64,000 nucleotides of DNA from Mercurialis annua. Lineage: Eukaryota > Streptophyta > Magnoliopsida > Malpighiales > Euphorbiaceae. The stretch covers positions 4,218,501 to 4,282,500 of the forward strand of contig NC_065571.1 in assembly GCF_937616625.2 (NCBI RefSeq), read 5' to 3'. The notes under the pieces were generated by a model. It searched no databases and was not told the origin of the DNA. It saw nothing but the letters and a program-made list of their open reading frames with translations. A program made the translations under genes and the position numbers. Below, piece after piece: positions 62,941 through 64,000 of the stretch (its first letter is position 1; each line of letters begins with the position of its first letter).

Positions 62941-63266
62941 TGAGTGGTTCGTGTTGGCGGGCGGTTGTAAATAGATTGACCGTAGGTTAGGTTTGATTAA
63001 GTAAATTTGATTTGGTTTAATTTTTTAGGGGTTATTTTGGGTGTTTCAATTTTATTTTGACATTAAATGACGTGTCAATTGACATGTGGCGCCACTATTT
63101 TTTTTCAAAAAAAGGACAACCGCCAAAAATAAAAGGGTAGTTTCGTCTACAAGGGCCGTGAATGGCGACGCCACAAAGGTTGGGGGGTTTAAGGAAGCTT
63201 TTGAAAGTATAGGGGGGTTTAGGGAAGTTTAGGTTAAAAGTCGAGGACCGTCGGTGATTATTAGCC

Positions 63267-63831
63267 AATTTTTTTGAGTTGATTTCATTTTCTTTTTAAG
63301 TTGAATATCGAATAATTCACGAGTAGTCATTCGTCAAAAAAAAAAAAAACTCACGAGTAGTCAATTGAATGGAATCATTAGATATTTAACGTGCTTCCCA
63401 CAACGGTATTAAATTTGGACCAGACAATTAGTATCGACATTCAAACTGCATATTACTCTTTAAACGATATTAATATTTGCCAGCAGTGAAAAAGTAAATT
63501 TTATATTTTCCCGTCATTTATTTGAGATTTAAGAGGATATATTAGGAATTTAACTAAACTAGTTTAACCCCTTAGGAAATCTATTATCTATTACTATAAT
63601 TAAAATTTTAAAATTATACTAGTACATTTTAACTATTTATATAGACCTCATATAAACTATACATCATAACTTTTTATATATTATATAACACATTAATAAT
63701 TTCAAAAGATTACTAAAAATAACTCGGCTATCTTCTATTCTGTTGAATAATATGACCAAATAAGTGTAATAATAATTTATATATGTAAACTCTTATTAAA
63801 TATAATAACTATTAAAATTCTAGCTAAATAT
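63267..63831. other. TIM17 upstream region
   Basis: AT-rich spacer leading to the TIM17 promoter. No clear element besides the telo-box that follows. Confidence 0.4.
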
Positions 63832-63840
63832 TTAGGGTTT
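63832..63840 (-). promoter_or_regulatory. Telo-box upstream of TIM17
   Basis: TTAGGGTTT (complement AAACCCTAA) lies 62 bases before the TIM17 ATG. Telo-boxes are frequent in nuclear genes for mitochondrial import and translation. The motif is seen; its function is inferred. Confidence 0.45.
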
Positions 63841-63902
63841 TATACTCCTTCTCTTCAAAATCCAATTCCTTGCCCTAACCAAAAACCAGACGTTATTCAT
63901 AC

Positions 63903-64000
63903 ATGGGTACGCCGGAAACCTCCCGAGAACCATGTCCCGACCGAATTCTCGACGATATTGGTGGCGCGTTTGGCATGGGAGCTGTAGGCGGTTCAGCTTT
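63903..64000 (+). CDS. TIM17: Mitochondrial import inner membrane translocase TIM17, 5' end
   Basis: Only 32 codons and two bases are in the window, but they match the very conserved plant TIM17 N-terminus: MGTPETSREPCPDRILDD, then IGGAFGMGAVGGSAF. TIM17 is the four-helix core of the TIM23 presequence translocase in the inner membrane. The glycine-rich start of the first membrane helix is visible at residues 20-32. The open frame reaches the right edge without an intron. The remainder, about 200 residues, lies beyond it. Confidence 0.93.
   Translation, partial: MGTPETSREPCPDRILDDIGGAFGMGAVGGSA

Larger units (their letters stand above)
62342..63266. mobile_element. Foldback MULE-like element with about 220-bp inverted repeats
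   Basis: The arms begin GGCTAATAATCACC on both ends and pair over about 220 bases (GGTCCTCGACTTTTA, CTAAACTTCCCTAAACCCCC, CTATACTTTCAAAA, GGCGCCAC(G/A)TGTCA). Flanks AATTTTTTG on the left and AATTTTTTTG on the right are a 9-bp target duplication differing by one T. The GC-rich core (62640-62970) contains a 51-bp tandem repeat and a GGCGGATGGCGATC minisatellite. Confidence 0.75.

Noticed and set aside
62747..62974. 75-codon frame in the foldback element
   Set aside because: It comes from the 51-bp tandem repeat and minisatellite, with no recognisable domain.
1..64000. CRISPR arrays, operons, phage or bacterial mobile elements
   Set aside because: None were seen; intron-rich genes show that this is plant nuclear DNA.

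Overview
The window is nuclear DNA of a flowering plant, most likely a core eudicot. The genes are interrupted by many short, AT-rich GT-AG introns, the intergenic DNA is AT-rich, and the proteins are plant-specific or have plant-typical architecture (phragmoplast kinesin KIN-12, CAMTA, GFS12, clade II ATG8, WAK-type galacturonan-binding protein). The species cannot be fixed from sequence alone. All gene models were assembled by hand from reading frames and splice sites. The coding length of every complete model is divisible by three.

Layout, left to right. (1) 5' two thirds of an importin-9 gene (minus strand, runs off the left edge); a tRNA-Ala(UGC) lies just upstream of it. (2) 1-Cys peroxiredoxin PER1 (plus) with seed-type promoter motifs. 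(3) A secreted WAK-like galacturonan-binding protein without a kinase (plus). (4) A 2.9-kb repeat-rich gap with two foldback elements. (5) A 34-exon, 2250-residue KIN-12 kinesin of the POK type (plus). (6) A CAMTA transcription factor (minus), tail to tail with the kinesin. (7) An intronless membrane-anchored receptor-like kinase (minus). (8) A METTL13/EEF1AKMT4-like methyltransferase (minus), head to head with Mediator subunit MED21 (plus). (9) SRP19 (minus), divergent from GFS12, a pseudokinase-BEACH-WD40 protein (plus). (10) A 3.9-kb Mutator-like element (MULE) with a 9-bp target-site duplication. (11) Proteasome assembly chaperone 4 (plus), convergent with a clade II ATG8 (minus). No annotated-length reading frame covers ATG8 as a whole. 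(12) Another MULE-like foldback element, then the first 98 coding bases of TIM17 at the right edge.

The genes are mostly housekeeping functions: nuclear import, redox protection, cytokinesis, calcium-responsive transcription, Mediator, signal recognition particle, vacuolar trafficking, proteasome assembly, autophagy and mitochondrial import. They show no operon-like logic. Telo-box motifs (AAACCCTAA) sit in the leaders of importin-9, the kinesin, CAMTA and TIM17.

I found no evidence of a previously undescribed biological system. The most noteworthy signals are mobile-element architecture: four MULE-type insertions with visible 9-bp target duplications (one imperfect, one differing by a T), an in-cis related empty site for the largest of them, and a fresh 340-bp tandem duplication inside it. 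Other points are a probable GC-AG intron in GFS12, a repeated splice-donor sequence in CAMTA intron 1, and a tiny terminal CAMTA coding exon.
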